A stretch of 64,000 bases of DNA, from contig ML679960.1 in NCBI GenBank assembly GCA_007922225.1, positions 8,038,844 to 8,102,843 on the forward strand, written 5' to 3'. A program made the translations under genes and the position numbers. Below the pieces are notes generated by a model. That model did no database searches. It was not told the DNA's origin and saw only the letters and a list, made by a program, of their open reading frames with translations. Position 1 is the stretch's first letter. Every line of letters begins with the position of its first letter. This document shows positions 49,301 through 62,980 of this stretch, in pieces. The stretch is from Emydura subglobosa (Eukaryota > Chordata > Testudines > Chelidae).

Positions 49301-51735
49301 GTCTTAATGTAATACTGTCTGTATTGGAAACTAAATATAAAACTCTGCAGCAGGTGGGAGAATTCTCTGCACTATCACTCATTTTAGTGAAAGAAGCAAC
49401 CTAAGATTCAATAAGCATAATAATACATTCTTAGTTTTACCTAGATATTGAGCTAACTATTATTGAGCTCAGTGCTCTCTATGCTGTACAAAAGACAGAT
49501 GAGGCACATTTCCTGCAGCAAACAGGTTACTAATTAGAACTTAAGCTTGTAACTCCAAGGGGACTCCGTGTAGGTCCCATGTGGAGTCCTCTGCAGGATC
49601 TGTGCATTAAAGAGTCATAACAGAGAACATCTAACACGCATTGAGTCACCATGTGACAAAGGCAGAATACAGTACCTAGCAGAGCAGGAAGAGTTATTGT
49701 TTATTAAATAACATCAATATCATCAAGAGGCAGATTGGCATAAACAGCCTTCCCAAAATTGCGATTTGAAGAGAAATATGACACAGAAGAGGGTTAACTT
49801 GCTTCTTCTGCAAGAATAAAAGGATATTACAAGCATGGAGTGCAGCATGGAAGAAAGCACAGACACAAGAGCGGGAGACAATTTGAAAATAATAAGATGT
49901 GTGGGGGTGAAATCTTACCTTCACTAGAGTTAGTGAGGCCAGGATTTCACCCAGGCTGGTCACATACTATCAGATTGCCCTGTCACTTCAGTAATTCACC
50001 ACTATTTATTTATATATATTTATAATGTATTAATCCAGTGCTCTAAACTTCATTCAATAATCCATTGATAATGCAACTGAGAAGCCAAAAGTTCAGGCTG
50101 AGAGACATACTCCGTAATTAATATACTTCCAAAGACAAACACAACAAAACAAACAAACCCAGCCTTAACCCCATTACGACTTATTATAAGGAAAAGATGG
50201 TTTTCTTGACATACCAAACTTCCAATGTTTCCTAGAACAACCCAGCCCTTCATGTCAGCCAAGTAGTCATTTCCCAAATACTCTCCCTTTCCCGTGAGGA
50301 ATGCATAAGAACACAGATGTGTCATGCAGCACATCCTGAAGACTGCAAAATCTATACTCTGGTGCACAAAGAAAAAAAGTCAATTCCAAAGCCAAAAATC
50401 CCTCACTGAGCATGTCCTGCCAGCTGTCCTCCCAATTTATACATGGCTGCTATTTGTACAGGTAACCACTAGCTGAAATACCTCAAATGATCTCCACTGC
50501 CAAGATATCCAAAGGGAGAAACATAGCTTGGACCTCATCTAGTTAGGGTTCTAAAGGTCAAAGCCTGTCATATCAATCCAATGTTTTTCAGAGAACCATA
50601 CATATAAAAATAAATTATCGCTTAAGAAAAATAGATGCTGATAGAAAGGATGCACAAGCAAACTTGAACAGAATAGCTACGTTTAATCTTATGATCTGAT
50701 TATATTTATGTGTCCTTCAGTACTTAATAATGAAGTTGCATATGTGATAATGTTACAACACTGAAAACATGGCATGAGCGATCAGTCAAATGATCTTTTA
50801 TCATCAGAATAGCTTTCACACTTGGACCTTTTGCCTGAATCAGATCCTGAACGCCATTTAGTTTAATAAGAGGAATCTGCCAACTATTTTGATACTTTGG
50901 CAGGCATATTCAACACCACCACCAAGTACCCTGCAATATTGCATTGCTACTTGCCTTCTACCAGAAAACAGTGAAAACTCTGAGGTACAACGCTTTAAAT
51001 AGAAATGTATTCCTTATCTCCTTTTCAAGCACATGACCTATTCATCTCCCTTGCACAATACGAACTGCTCACTAAAACGGGTGCTAACAAAATGAAATGG
51101 AATCGATATTGAGTTAAAGCCTGACTTCTCTGGCCTACGTTGTCAAGCAACCACTGACAAATGAAGGGTGATAGATGGAAAAACAAAACCCTGTTCAGGC
51201 GGCTTTTTCCTCATTCTCTCATGCTGGGTGAGTGTTCTTTTATTTATCTACAATTAGGTTTGCTAGACCAATTTATGCTCTTCTCATTCTTTAACTGCAT
51301 GTTGCCAAGTATATAGTGAAGAGATTGACAAAAGTTGACAGTTTTTCTACTGTCATTCAAAGCTCATCCAAGACAAATCCCCAAAAGGAGTTATTTTAAA
51401 GAAGAGTTAGCTTTAAAAATAAGATAACGTTGTTAATCTGCCCAAAATAAATAAAAACTACTATTCTACAAAATAAGTTGCAAGTGACAAATATGTGAAA
51501 TAAACTAATATATGGCCTTTTTCTGAGTATGCAGTCACATGAAAATACCTTCCCATAGTATAAAATCTATCTATCTGAATCCATTTAATACATATATTTT
51601 AATGTATTTAACATGCTGGTTATGTAGAGAGAGATATGGCCATATTTTCAGAAGTGCTGAGCACCCAGAAATTCCACTGAAATCAATGTGAGCTGGCTTA
51701 ACCAGAAGATCTTCAATGAAATTTAAAAAAAAAAA

Positions 51736-53482
51736 GTTCTACAAAAAGTCAAATTAGGTCAAATTACAAAGGATGAATATCAACATAGAACACAAGCACG
51801 TTGGGATAAAATTAGAAAGGCTAAAGCAGAAAACAAGATTAAACTAGTTAGAGACATAAAGGGTAACAAGAAAATATTCTACAAATATATTAGAAGCAAG
51901 AGGAACATCAAGGACAGGGTAGGCCCATTGCTCAATGGGGGTTGGTGGGAGAAAAATAACAGAAAATGTGGAAATGACAGAAGTGCTAGATGTCTTCTTT
52001 GTTTCAGTTTACACCAGAAAGTTTGGTAGTTGAGATTGGATGCCTAATATAGTGAACACCAGTGAAAATGAGATAGCATCTGAGGATAAAATAGGGAAAA
52101 AAACAAGTTAAAAATTACTTAGACATGTTAGATTCCTTCAAGTTGCCAACGCCTGATGAAATAAATTCTACAACACTCAAGGAGATATCTGAACCATTAG
52201 TGATTATTTTCGAAAAGTCTTGGAAGACAGGAGAGATTCCAGAGGACTGGAAAAGGGCAAATATAGAGCCAATCTATAAAAAGGAGAATAAGGACAACTT
52301 GGGGAATTACAGACCAGTCAACTTAACTTCACTTCGGAAAACTAATGGAGCAAATAATTAAGCAATCAATTAGCAAAGACCTAGTAGATAATACGGTGAT
52401 AAGTAACAGCCAGCATGGATTTGTCAAGAACAAACCTGGTCAAACCAACCTAATAGCTTTCTTTGACAGGGTAACAAGACTTGTGAATTTGGGAAGCAGT
52501 AGATGTGGTATATCTTGACCTTAGTAAGGCTTCTGATACTGTCTCGCATGACCTTCTCACAAACAAACTAGGGAAATACAACCTACGTGGAGCTACTATA
52601 AGGTGCATGCATAATAAGGTTGGAAAACTGTTCCCAGAGAGTAGTTTTAAGTGGTTCACAGTCAAGCTGGAAAGGCATATCAAATGGGACCTTGCATCTG
52701 GCTCTATTCAATATATTCATCAATGATTTCGCTAATGGCATAGAGAGTACACTTATAAAGTTTGTGGACAATACCAAGATGGGAGGGGTTGCAAGTGCTT
52801 TTTGGAGGACAGGATTAAAATTCAAAATGATCTGGACAAACTGGACAAATGGCCTGAAGTAAATAGGATGAAATTCAATAAGGACAAATGCAAAGTACTC
52901 TGCTTAGGAATTGCCCACATCCAAAATGGGAAATGTCCACCTAGGAAGGAGTACTATGGAAAGAGATCTGGGGGCCACAGTGGATCACATGCTAAACATG
53001 AGCCAACAGTATAATACTGTTTCAGAAAAAGAAAAGTGCAGAAGAGAGCAAAAAATGATTAAAGATCTAGAAAAGATGACGTATAAAGCAACACTGAAAA
53101 AAACTGGGTTTGTTTAGTCTGGAGAAGAGAAGACTGAGGAGGGATATGATAACAGTTTTCAAGTACATAAAGGTACAAGGAGGAGGGAGAATTGTTCTTC
53201 TTAACCTCTGAGGATAGGACAAGAAACAATGGACTTAAATTGCAGCAAGGAAGGTTTAGGTTGGACATTAGGAAAAATTTCCTAACTATCAGCTTAGTTA
53301 AGCGCTGGAATGAATTCCCTAGGGAGGTTGTGGAATCTCCATCACTGGAGCCTTAAGAGCAAGTTAGACAGTTACCTTTCAGGGATGGTTTAGATAATAT
53401 TTAGGCCTGCCTTGAGTGCAGGGGACTGGACTAGATAACTTCTCGAGGTCCCTTCCAGTCCTACGATTCTATGATTCTGTGA
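51736..53482 (+). pseudogene. CR1 LINE fragment C, ~1.75 kb including reverse transcriptase
   Basis: This is the longest CR1 copy here. In order on the + strand: a pre-RT region, then LPTPDEINSTTLKE, EDWKRANIEPIYKKENK and NYRPVNLTS of the early RT domain, and VYLDLSKASDTVSHDLL, the first catalytic Asp region. Next are [11 protein letters not shown], the catalytic box, and [14 protein letters not shown]. It ends in the CR1 3' terminus 'cctacgattctatgattct'. The catalytic FADD box reads FVDN, losing the second Asp. Frames change several times, so it is inactive. It is 5'-truncated and antisense to DMD. This copy and fragment B are alignable over their 3' halves. Confidence 0.93.
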
Positions 53483-55554
53483 CTAAGCCAAAGCCAGAGC
53501 TGTGTTCAATTATTTCCCAGGACTATGGCATTAATTACAGAGCGTGTTAAACTTTAAAGAGAATAATTAATTCACTTCACTATTTATCTACCACTGGAAA
53601 TAATGTTTTTCTTTTTTTTCAGTTGACTTCATCTAAGAAAGAGAAAGAGTTTTTGAAGTCTTGATACACACACACATGAAACTAGAGAACAGCATCTTTG
53701 AGGAAAAGGCCATGATTTTATTAAAATAAGGTAAATGAAATATTGTAAGTTTGCACTTAAAAAAAACCAGACAAAACTCTTGTGTAAGTTATCTGCTGCC
53801 AAGACCCACAATGAAATTTATACAGATCATTGTGATAAAGGGTACAGTGCTTTGTGTTTAATGTGTTAACGTAATGCATTTCTCCTTTGATAAGGTGTTA
53901 AGAAATCTAAAGAAAGAGTTTGGTGCTGGACAACCTTGACTCCAGCACTGGTGTACCAATAACAGCACAGCACAGCAGTGCCCAGGCACTGTCCAAAGGA
54001 ATAAAACGGACAGGAGTCTCTAACAATGGGTGATCTCACGTCTAAATTGAAGCCAACATTTCAGAATTATATAAATACATGTATACAATGCAAATTAGGG
54101 CTTAACCTTACATTTGATTTCTCAATTGTGGGGAAGGCAGATGTGAGGTTAAGTCAAATACTTAAATGCCAATAGCATATATTCAGATGTTAAAATAGTG
54201 TTTATAGTTTTTATATGTATTTATGTTCATCCTGAATAGAATAAGAAAATACTCCGGTTATGCAACATTATAAAAAGTAGATAATAAAAGTATTTTATTA
54301 GTATTAGTATGCTAAACCACTAGCTCTTCAGTGTCCTAAATGAGCAATTTCAATTTCCTTCAACTAAAACAAACACATCTTTTTTATTAAGATTGTTTTA
54401 AGTTGTGAAGATGTGAATAGGTAGCAAATTTGTTAATTCAATGGAGAAAAAATCACAGACCTAGGAAAATAAAATATATGAGGGTATTGTTATGTTGTGC
54501 ATTGTTTTTCAAAACTGTGATCAGCCTCCCAAATCTTGGTTTGGTTGTTTGAAGTCCGGGGATTAAGATGAGTGGTTTTAAGATTTATGATTATTAACTA
54601 TTGGCTGCAAGGTAAGACTACATTTCAGTAGAAGTTGCCGACTTGATCTTTAATTCAGTTACCAGTGTGCTGGGTTTTCTTTGTGCATCATCCAGAATGA
54701 CATCAGCAAATGACTATTTTATTTTTAAAATACTTATGACAGGATTTGACTATAAACTCCACTTAGTCTAGACAATGCCACCTGATAAGACCAAAACCAC
54801 ACAACTCTCAGAAGGCTGTCTATATGTTTTTTCATATCCTCTCCATGTTCTGGATCACTGATATTCAAAAACTATAATTAAAGTACATCAGCTACTGGCA
54901 AGATTATATTATAAACTCCTCTAGTAATTATTTTGTCCACTTAAAGGTCCATTTCAATTCATTCTGCATCATTTCCTCCCCGAAAATTTGATCTCTGAAT
55001 TATGTATTCACTAAATAACATTTCACTGGGCATCAGAAACTAATAATGTCTCATAATGGAAATGTACTTGATTGAAAATAAACATTCACTTAAGATCATC
55101 AGTGATGTTAAGAAATAGCTGCCTGTTTTCTTGATTATTTTCTAGATTACTGCAGGCAGCTATTCTGAGGAACAAAACAAAACAAAAACACCGAACATGT
55201 TCTATTTCTTTTAGCTTTTTTGCCAAAAAGTAAAGTATACTTTCTGGTTGTTACATCAAACCATTGAACAGGATGATAGTCTAATAGGAAAACAAAATCT
55301 ATAGATTTTATTAAATCTTTCTAGACAGCTCAGGACTATTGACCTTATATAGCTAAAAAATAACCCATTAGTGTTAAAGATTGAATACCAAAGAAAGAAG
55401 GGCAGTAGCTGCAAGGATAACAAGAAGGAAGATGATTCTCATTTTGCTCAATCTATTAATGAGCATTTTCCCCCATTAATCTACACAGTGAGGTCAAGTG
55501 AGGAAGAACTAATATTGTGAATACCATACCACAGTGTGAAAGCAGTAATTTCTT

Positions 55555-55625
55555 GTATGTTTCTATAGTACTTTGAAGGCATCAGATGAAAGACACTATA
55601 GAAGCGCAAAATATTATTGTTATTA
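55555..55625 (+). repeat. SINE/MIR-type tail fragment
   Basis: 'agacactatagaagcgcaaa' followed by 'atattattgttatt' resembles the tail of MIR-like repeats in reptiles. Short and decayed. Confidence 0.4.
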
Positions 55626-56099
55626 ACAAAAAAAACCACCTGAGGATATTCCATGTACTTGAGTTTTGAACTTGGAGAAAATGTAGAAATTTGCATGAGA
55701 TAAATATTGCAAAATGCTCAGCAGAGAAGGACCAACACAGTATGGAAAAGGTAACTTCTAATTAGATGTGCTTAGTTGGCAGAAGAAAATCTGTCTTCTA
55801 GCAATGCCACCTGAAGATTTGAGGACCTTGATGCTTTGGATGCAAAATTATATTGTCACAATGGAAATTCTAATGTAAAAGATTTTTACTTCATTCCCCA
55901 AAAGCACCATTTTTAAACACAGTAACTTCCTGAAATAATGTGATTTATTACATGGCTGTTCAGAATACTCATTGATATTACATGCAGGCAATTTTAATAT
56001 ATGTACCTTGTACCAATTAATTCCAGATGTCTGGCTAAATTTGGTATGTGATCTTCACACCAGTACCAGTGAGAGAGTGCACACTGGTTCATGTCTTTT

Positions 56100-56840
56100 G
56101 CTACCTTTCTGCACAACCTCAGGTGTGCGACAGAGATGAATTTTTAACCCAGCACTATTCTGTCAGGCTATTGACTGGATATTAAGACTTGCTGCTCATT
56201 GGAATCAAGTCTAGTCAAGAAATTTTTACCGACCAATGTTGCCTTGGTTGTTGAGAAGTATAAGAAGTTCAGCCCACCCACCAAGGTCTCCAAGGAACTG
56301 TCCACACCACGAAGTTGAACATCTCATGGCAGAAGACCAAGATCCTGAACTTTGTAGTTGGGCCATCAGAACCCCCCCAGTGTAGGTGAGGATGAGTACT
56401 GTGGAGAGTGTTGATGAGTTTATCTACCTAGAATCTATGAAACCTCTGTACTATCTGTATTGCTGTATGGGTCAAACCTGGATCCTCTTACACTATATCC
56501 TGAAAATAAAGTGGTTTGACCTTGTGTGAAATGTCATTATCTCTTCCTTCAATCACACACTATATTCAAAAGCGGTGCTGAATGCTCTTTGGCCATGTCG
56601 GCAGGATGGACAAAATCACCCCAGCATACCGTGCTTTAAAACTCTCCATCAATGTGCAAAGGGGTGCATGCCTTCATCCTACTTGGTGCTGCCCATAGGG
56701 GTGCTCCAGAGATTCATGGATTTGCAGGATTGAGCCAGACCTGGAAACTTCATTACACAATACCTGGTATGACAACACAAACTGTGGTCACTCTGGCTGG
56801 TGCAACAGTCCTCAGCAGATTATATGTTTGTTGATGACAT
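56100..56840 (+). pseudogene. Old non-LTR retrotransposon relic (not CR1), RT C-terminal region
   Basis: Joining frames by eye only to recognise the family, the + strand shows SGVRQR...FNPALFCQAIDWILR, then ISWQKTKIL, then a TVESVDEFIYLES block. Later come a remnant of the VLLYG motif, a KWFD block, a remnant of the LFGHVGRMD motif, and a late block with arrangement GxxRDSWxxRIE. This series is the RT-to-C-terminal region of a LINE clade distinct from the CR1 copies. The catalytic YADD region is missing by internal deletion, and stops and frameshifts are frequent. It is older than the CR1 copies, judging by decay. Confidence 0.65.
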
Positions 56841-57877
56841 CAATCAGTTCCAAGCATTTTAAATGTTTGTCCACATGTAATATAAAGATCCTTTATGTGC
56901 TCATATTAGACTTCGCTTTTATTGGCACTTCATGTGAGTTAATGGCAGGTAAATGAAAATATTAAAAATGAAGACTGCTAAACGCCAATAGTTGTAGAAT
57001 ACCTCACCTATGCTGTGGTTTTTATGTAAGTGAGTCTGTGAAAAGGAGAGCAGATGATCCTACAATTTTCAATTAAACTCAAGAGAATCTGAAAAACCTA
57101 TTGTTCTCCAGCATTAAGTGTATCAAACTAAATAAACATTTATGCGGGCCAGTGCAGAATCATGAAAGGTGAGGGTCAGGATTTTAACCTATTGTAATGA
57201 AAGACAAAATAGTGAGACAATGTGATTTTAAAAAAAAAAGGTAACTGGAAGCCATCAAAAATACCTGTGTTAGGACTCACTATTGTTTTAACTTTTCACC
57301 AATACCATATGAAAGTTATGAATTCCTATTTGCACCTCTGAATAGAGAGAATTTTCCATGGAAGTTCCTCAACTCTGGAGCTCAGCTACCTTGTTGGTTC
57401 AACAGAATCTATATTTGTTGCCCTTCAGACTATTCAGCAAGTCAAATTACTCAGGGCTCTGCCTGAAAGGATGATTTACATGAGGGAATAGTTTACATAA
57501 CTGTATGGCTTTAGGGAGAATGAGTTTCTTTTGCGGGGTGGTTTATTTCTGTCCTCTTCAGTTGACATTGTGCTGATTCAGTGATGTTCATTTATGGATG
57601 CCATAGTACTGAAAATGTCTCATTTGCAGGATCAAACTCATTAGTATTTTAAACTTTCACCTCAAGAATTATATTCAAAGCCATATTAGATCTCAAAGGT
57701 TGTGATGAAACTGCCTATTTTCACTTTTTCAGATGAGCACTAACCCTGTCCATGTTACTACAACTCTTTAATAATGTTTGCATTTTGAATGAGGTCTTTT
57801 CATCACTTCAGCCATTCAACTGATTGTTTCCTACCACTTAGGTAGTGCTTCAAGTTAACCATGTGCGTGAGTGAGTA

Positions 57878-57970
57878 TTGGCAATTTCAAGCATTAAAAA
57901 AATCAGGCCCATAAAAATCACGATATATTAAAAATAATAAATTTTGGGTTCATTTTATTTGCTTTCTAGT
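57878..57970 (-). repeat. Interspersed repeat, copy 1 of a second two-copy family
   Basis: 'aataataaattttgggttc' and 'ttatttgctttcta' are the inverse of the end of the segment at 60155-60355 (ggctcagaaggcaaataaa). The two are likely opposite-orientation copies of one old repeat. Confidence 0.4.
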
Positions 57971-60154
57971 CTAAATTTGGAACTTATGCAGTAAAACAAA
58001 TGTTGCAAATTGGAAGCAGAGATCTGCTGTGCTTAAAATGCAAGCCTATCATTAGCTGTTAGATACCTCAGCTTCAGTCTCACCAAAGTCAAACACCTAT
58101 ATGGATCTCCAAAATTGGAGCCAAAGACAAGATATGGCATGCAGAGAACTAAATTGTAGCATTTAGCAATCCTACCTGGTGAATTTGAACATGCAACAAT
58201 TTCTATTCCTTTATCTAAGATGCAAGTGCAAATATTATAGTTGTGAGGATTTATGTAATAAATATATAGGCAAATTATGTGACTTTAAGAACCTTGGGAA
58301 GTTTTGGATGCAGCTATCAGTGATGCTAAGTTTATGTGCTCCTGATCTGTAGAACACACAACTTTTGTAGTGGATTTTTAAAATTTATCTAACACACCCT
58401 TCATATATTGATTAAAGATATCATCTACACTTTACCTGTAAAACAATATGGAAAAATTGAATAATGTGCTATGACCTAAGTAATACTTTTTGGCTGATCA
58501 CCATAATTTAGTAACACATTGATGAGAGAAAGTGATCATTAGTTTCAGGGAAAATGAGTACTTCACAATTCAAATGTATGCAGCACTGTTCACACAATGC
58601 CTCTTAGCACTGACAGTAAAGGAATAAAACATTAAGGCAACAGTTTTAAGAGCAACATAAACCAAATACAAGACTAAGCAGTTAAACAGGTATTTTTTTC
58701 TGTAATCTTTTATGTTGGGAAGCATGTGTATTTTATAATATTACTCTATCTCAGTATATTATACTTTTTCTATAGGACTTTCCTATGCAGCATTTTGTTA
58801 ATCTTAGTTTAGGAATCCACAACAAATTCAATTTTTTAAATATTATCAATTTGGCAGAATCCTTTGCAATGTTCACTTGTTTCAGCAAAGTGAAGAGATT
58901 CTGATGGATTCTTCTCTTCTTCCCTGTATCCAGACAAATATTTACAGACTGTAGTCTGTATTTTCCCACTATCTGAAATGAGCAGTGGGTTTCCCTCCCA
59001 ACCATGATACATATGAATTGTGTAAGATTTCACAGTAAGCTGTGAACAGCTAATTGTGCATAAGCACATAGCTTCTTCAGTCTTTCTTGCATCTAGTGTT
59101 CAGCCTACAGTAATCAAAATATTGTAGTTGGTTTTCAGTGACTGTAATCGTACCTATTACAACAGGAAATAAAGAAAAAAGGGGATTTGGATGATTTTCA
59201 CTCAGTATTTGCAGTTATACACAATTACTGTTCTTCCATTTCTAAGGAAAAACCTGCAGGGTAAAGAGTGTCATTTTTATTTATAGATTACAGGAAGAGA
59301 AATCTTTCTACAGGGAAAATAATGATATGTAACACACATATTCAGATCAGGAAACCACCTAAATAATAACTGGGTTTTAAGATGTGTGTTTTTTTCATAT
59401 CTTCTCTTCCTAATGCTTTAAATTATAGCTCACAAATACACATTTAAATGCAGATGCATATGGACAGTTTTCAGATCTTAAAAAGATACCAGCTTCGGCT
59501 ATTTGCGGGAAAAACATTTACTAAAGTGAGTAAAGCTTATCTATTACTACAGATGGTTTTTAATTCCCAGTGGAGTCCTTATTCATTTATTAAATGAGAA
59601 GGAAGTTAATTATTGAAACTAAATATTTAACATATATTTGGGATCCTCTATTTAAACCACTTACCTTATAATCTGGGGGGCCAGCTGTGTCACTCAAAGC
59701 TCTAAGCTGTGGCCCCAGAAGGGCAATTGTAGCCTGTACACAGGGAAGGAAGTGTTGAAGAGAGAAGGCAGGGACTCAGAAGAAATACAGCCAAGCCCTC
59801 TGAACCAAGGTTACATTCAGAAAAGAGGGGGATGTGAGATATCTATGAGTGGAGGCGCTGATGGCAATAGAAGTTTTATCTGATTAAAGACTGGAAGATT
59901 TGACCCTCCAACTTTTTTTTCCAGAGGAAGAGCTGCCCAGAGCTCCTGTGCCTGTTTATTTTCTTTTCCTGCCTGCAGCGGCCCTCATATTACTCAGAAG
60001 ACTCAATTTGTTTCTCAACTTTAAAATGTGGAATTATCTTGGTGTTTGGTTTTAAATATTCTCCTGGGAGAACTGCAACTTAGTCACTGCAGTGCTGGGT
60101 TTAAGAGCTTTCTGGAAAGTAACTAGCCTTTAAACAGAAGTGAAAGCAGTGATG

Positions 60155-60355
60155 CCAACTCTCATAATTTTGTCATGAGTCTCATGATAGTTATTATTTT
60201 CCTTAACACCCCAGCTCCTTGAGTCCAGTGGATATGTGATGAGTTCAGCCTTCATTCTTAAAGGAAAAGTAAGTTTCTAGTCCTCGTGGCTTTGGAGAAA
60301 GCTTCAAAATGTGACCCCAGTGCACCCTACAGGCTCAGAAGGCAAATAAAAAGAA
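60155..60355 (+). repeat. Interspersed repeat, copy 2 of a second two-copy family
   Basis: Starts 'gccaactctcataatttt' with a small internal inversion (gtcatgag/ctcatga), continues 'aaaagtaagtttctagtcct', and ends 'gctcagaaggcaaataaaaa'. It resembles a repeat widespread in turtles and birds; the name is not known to me. Confidence 0.45.
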
Positions 60356-60882
60356 CACCACATCTATTATTTTTACATAATCTCATTATCTTTAAGCTAA
60401 TCTTATGTTTTTTGGTGAGCCTGACTCAAGATTTTTTATTATTTGAGGTTGACAATACTGTGAAAATGACTTGAAAGTGTCAGTTTCATTTTTGTTTAAA
60501 GTCTGTTTTTAGTCTATTATTTGTAGTATGGTAACATCCCCTATAACTCCAGATAGGTACAGTATAAATTGCCCTAGTAGGATGCTTCCAAAAGTTAAAT
60601 GATCTATTCCAAGCTTGGTGAACTACAAAAAGTAAGTAGCCTAAATGATGGAAAATAATCTAGATTTTTCTACATTGTTTCTATTGTTATATTCAAGAGT
60701 TTGTAACAAAGAATATACGTTAACATTTTTAACCTAACTAGTTTCCCTTAAGTGACTTGACACGAGATGTCAGAAGATGTTACTATTAGAGATGAGTGAA
60801 TCTAATATGTATTTACTTTTCTTTCTTTATATAGGAATTAGATACAGTGCTCCTCTCAGCTAATTTCTAAGTTATTGTCCAC

Positions 60883-60899
60883 AAAAAAAAAAAAAAAAA
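60883..60899. repeat. (A)17 homopolymer
   Basis: Seventeen A in a row. Confidence 0.9.
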
Positions 60900-60989
60900 C
60901 CCTAGAATTTTCAGGTGACTAAGTAGCATCCCCCACCAAAATGGCTCCCCTGCCCTGTATAGTTTTTAAACAGAAGTGTTTAAATCAGG

Positions 60990-61560
60990 CCAATCAATAT
61001 GGGAAGGAGACAGGTCACTGGTACAACCTCAGCCCCAACCCTCTGTTGTGAGCCTAGAGCACTCTGACTAGCTACTCTCCTTTCCCTGTTGCAGTTGCTC
61101 TCTTGCTTGCTGCACGGCAGGGAAGGAGGAGAGAGTAACTCAATGTTTGCTTCCTTCTTGTGTTGTGGGAGCAGGACAGGAGGAACTTGGCTAGCTCTTC
61201 TTAAGAATGTGGGGAGGGACTTAGTAAAGGATGGCTCCTCCCCAACACTGTCACTATGGGCAGCAAGGAATGGCACAAAGAGAACAAAACAGAGCAGAGA
61301 CTCTGCCCCTAAATATTGAGTGCAGCTCCTTGAATGTTTGAAATTGAGTCAACAGGCCGCAAAGGCTGGACAGCACTGATTTAATTGTTAAAGTCAGACT
61401 ATATCTGGTGGCTGCACAGATGTGTAAGAGGAAAGAAGACAATAAGGATCCTCCCCCCTGCGGCTGAGATTCCCTAAATGTGAGATTAGCACCCACAGCA
61501 GTACTAGCCTCCAAAGTGAGTGAGCTCATATTTCTGGCCACAAGCCACAGTGAGAAGCAG
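60990..61560. other. GC-richer unassigned segment
   Basis: Overlapping open frames (76-98 codons) on both strands, none with a recognisable domain. No exon-like splice context. Possibly an old repeat. Confidence 0.3.
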
Positions 61561-61714
61561 AGCTAGCTAGCTGGGGCATGTTGCACCAGGGGGGTGCTAA
61601 AACTAGGGGTGTGGCAGCAGCCCCTGGCTTGAAGTGGATTCCATCATATACAAGGTATACTGGTTTGTTCAATCGCTTTCAGCATCCCCACTATAAAAAT
61701 TGTTCTGACACCAT

Positions 61715-61760
61715 TGTGTTGCATCCTCTGACAGACTAACACAGCAGCCACACTCCCCCC
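61715..61760 (+). repeat. Short fragment of the repeat seen at 46205
   Basis: 'acagactaacacagcagcca' is the inverse of the start of the 46205 repeat, with CTC-rich sequence after it. Confidence 0.5.
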
Positions 61761-62827
61761 CACCTCTGGCTGCTCTCTTGCCTACTTCCTCCCAGGAGCT
61801 ATGGGATGAATTATGCTAGCTCCTTATACTATGCCTCTGGAAACCCACGCTGGGAGCTATGGCTGTCCACAAACCTCATCATGTGTTTGAGCCTTAAAGC
61901 ACAAAGAAGTCCTCATTGTTTTGTATGGCTGACTGATTAGTCTCTGTAACAGTATCTATCATCATTATTTCACCCAGTTGCCCCTTCTCAACTCATTGAT
62001 TACATTTGCTTCTCTAGCAGTGTTAAAAGATTAAAATTCCTTATGCTCCTCGTCATCATTTCCCAAGGTTAGCTTATTAGCAATATTAACTTAGACTGTT
62101 AATATTCTTCTGTTCTATTTCTTAAACTGATGACTTGAAACAGTGGTAAATTGTATAGTGGTACCTTATTCAGTCTATTTTCACTCAAGTATGTTAAATG
62201 TATTAAAATATCTTATAGGCTTTTTTATGTGCATTAATAGACAATAAATGCAAGCTGCGTTTCATTAACAGGTATGAAGTGCCATACAGGCAAAATTCAG
62301 GCATATCCTGTTTTCTATGCATTTGTTAAACATGTGCTATATCAGTTGGCAAATGGGATGGATCAGTGCCACAGCAATACAACAAACAAATAAAATAGGA
62401 TAAAATATGTCATAATAAAATTTGTAAATATTATCTATAATTTTATTTGTGGTGACAATAATATTGACCATAGCTTAAATTAAATATAGATATTTATTTC
62501 ATACTCACTACCTTGGTATTTGACTTATCATGGGTAGAGTATTCATCAGAAGAAAATAGATAGTCACCGTTCCCCAGAGCCAAAGAAGGTATGCCTGGAA
62601 TCTACCACCATTTCTAATGCAAGTGGAAAATATATACTGGCATAAACATAATTTCCTGTGTACTGAAAATCAGATGGCATCTATCCAATTTGAAAAGAAT
62701 TTACCCTTAGCGTTTGCAGAATAATGAATATGGACTTTTGACAGGCCATCAGATTTTTAAGGGTTAACAAATGCTGTGTTGTGTACAAATTTCTGTTTTT
62801 GTGGAGGGCATCATGGCTTAGTGATTT

Positions 62828-62980
62828 AGGCTTTGATTCAGGAAAACACTTAAGCATATGTCTGAGTCTATTCCTATTTCGGACAGCATTTAAATATGTG
62901 CCTAAATCCCATCAGTTTCAATGGGATTGAAGCATGTGCTTAAAATTAAGCATGAGTTTAAAATACTGTCCTGAACAGGG
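62828..62980. mobile_element. Palindromic MITE-like repeat
   Basis: The left end 'ctttgattcaggaaaacact' and right end 'tactgtcctgaacaggg' are inverted. The interior repeats 'cttaagcatatg' and 'gcttaaaattaagcatg' around 'cccatcagtttcaatggg'. It is a common reptilian palindromic repeat type and directly abuts the Penelope-like fragment at 62981. Confidence 0.55.

Noticed and set aside
62505..62620. Possible minus-strand exon ending AAG|GTAGTGAG
   Set aside because: The donor is plausible, but the adjoining frame has no dystrophin similarity and does not match exon 48. Considered a chance site.
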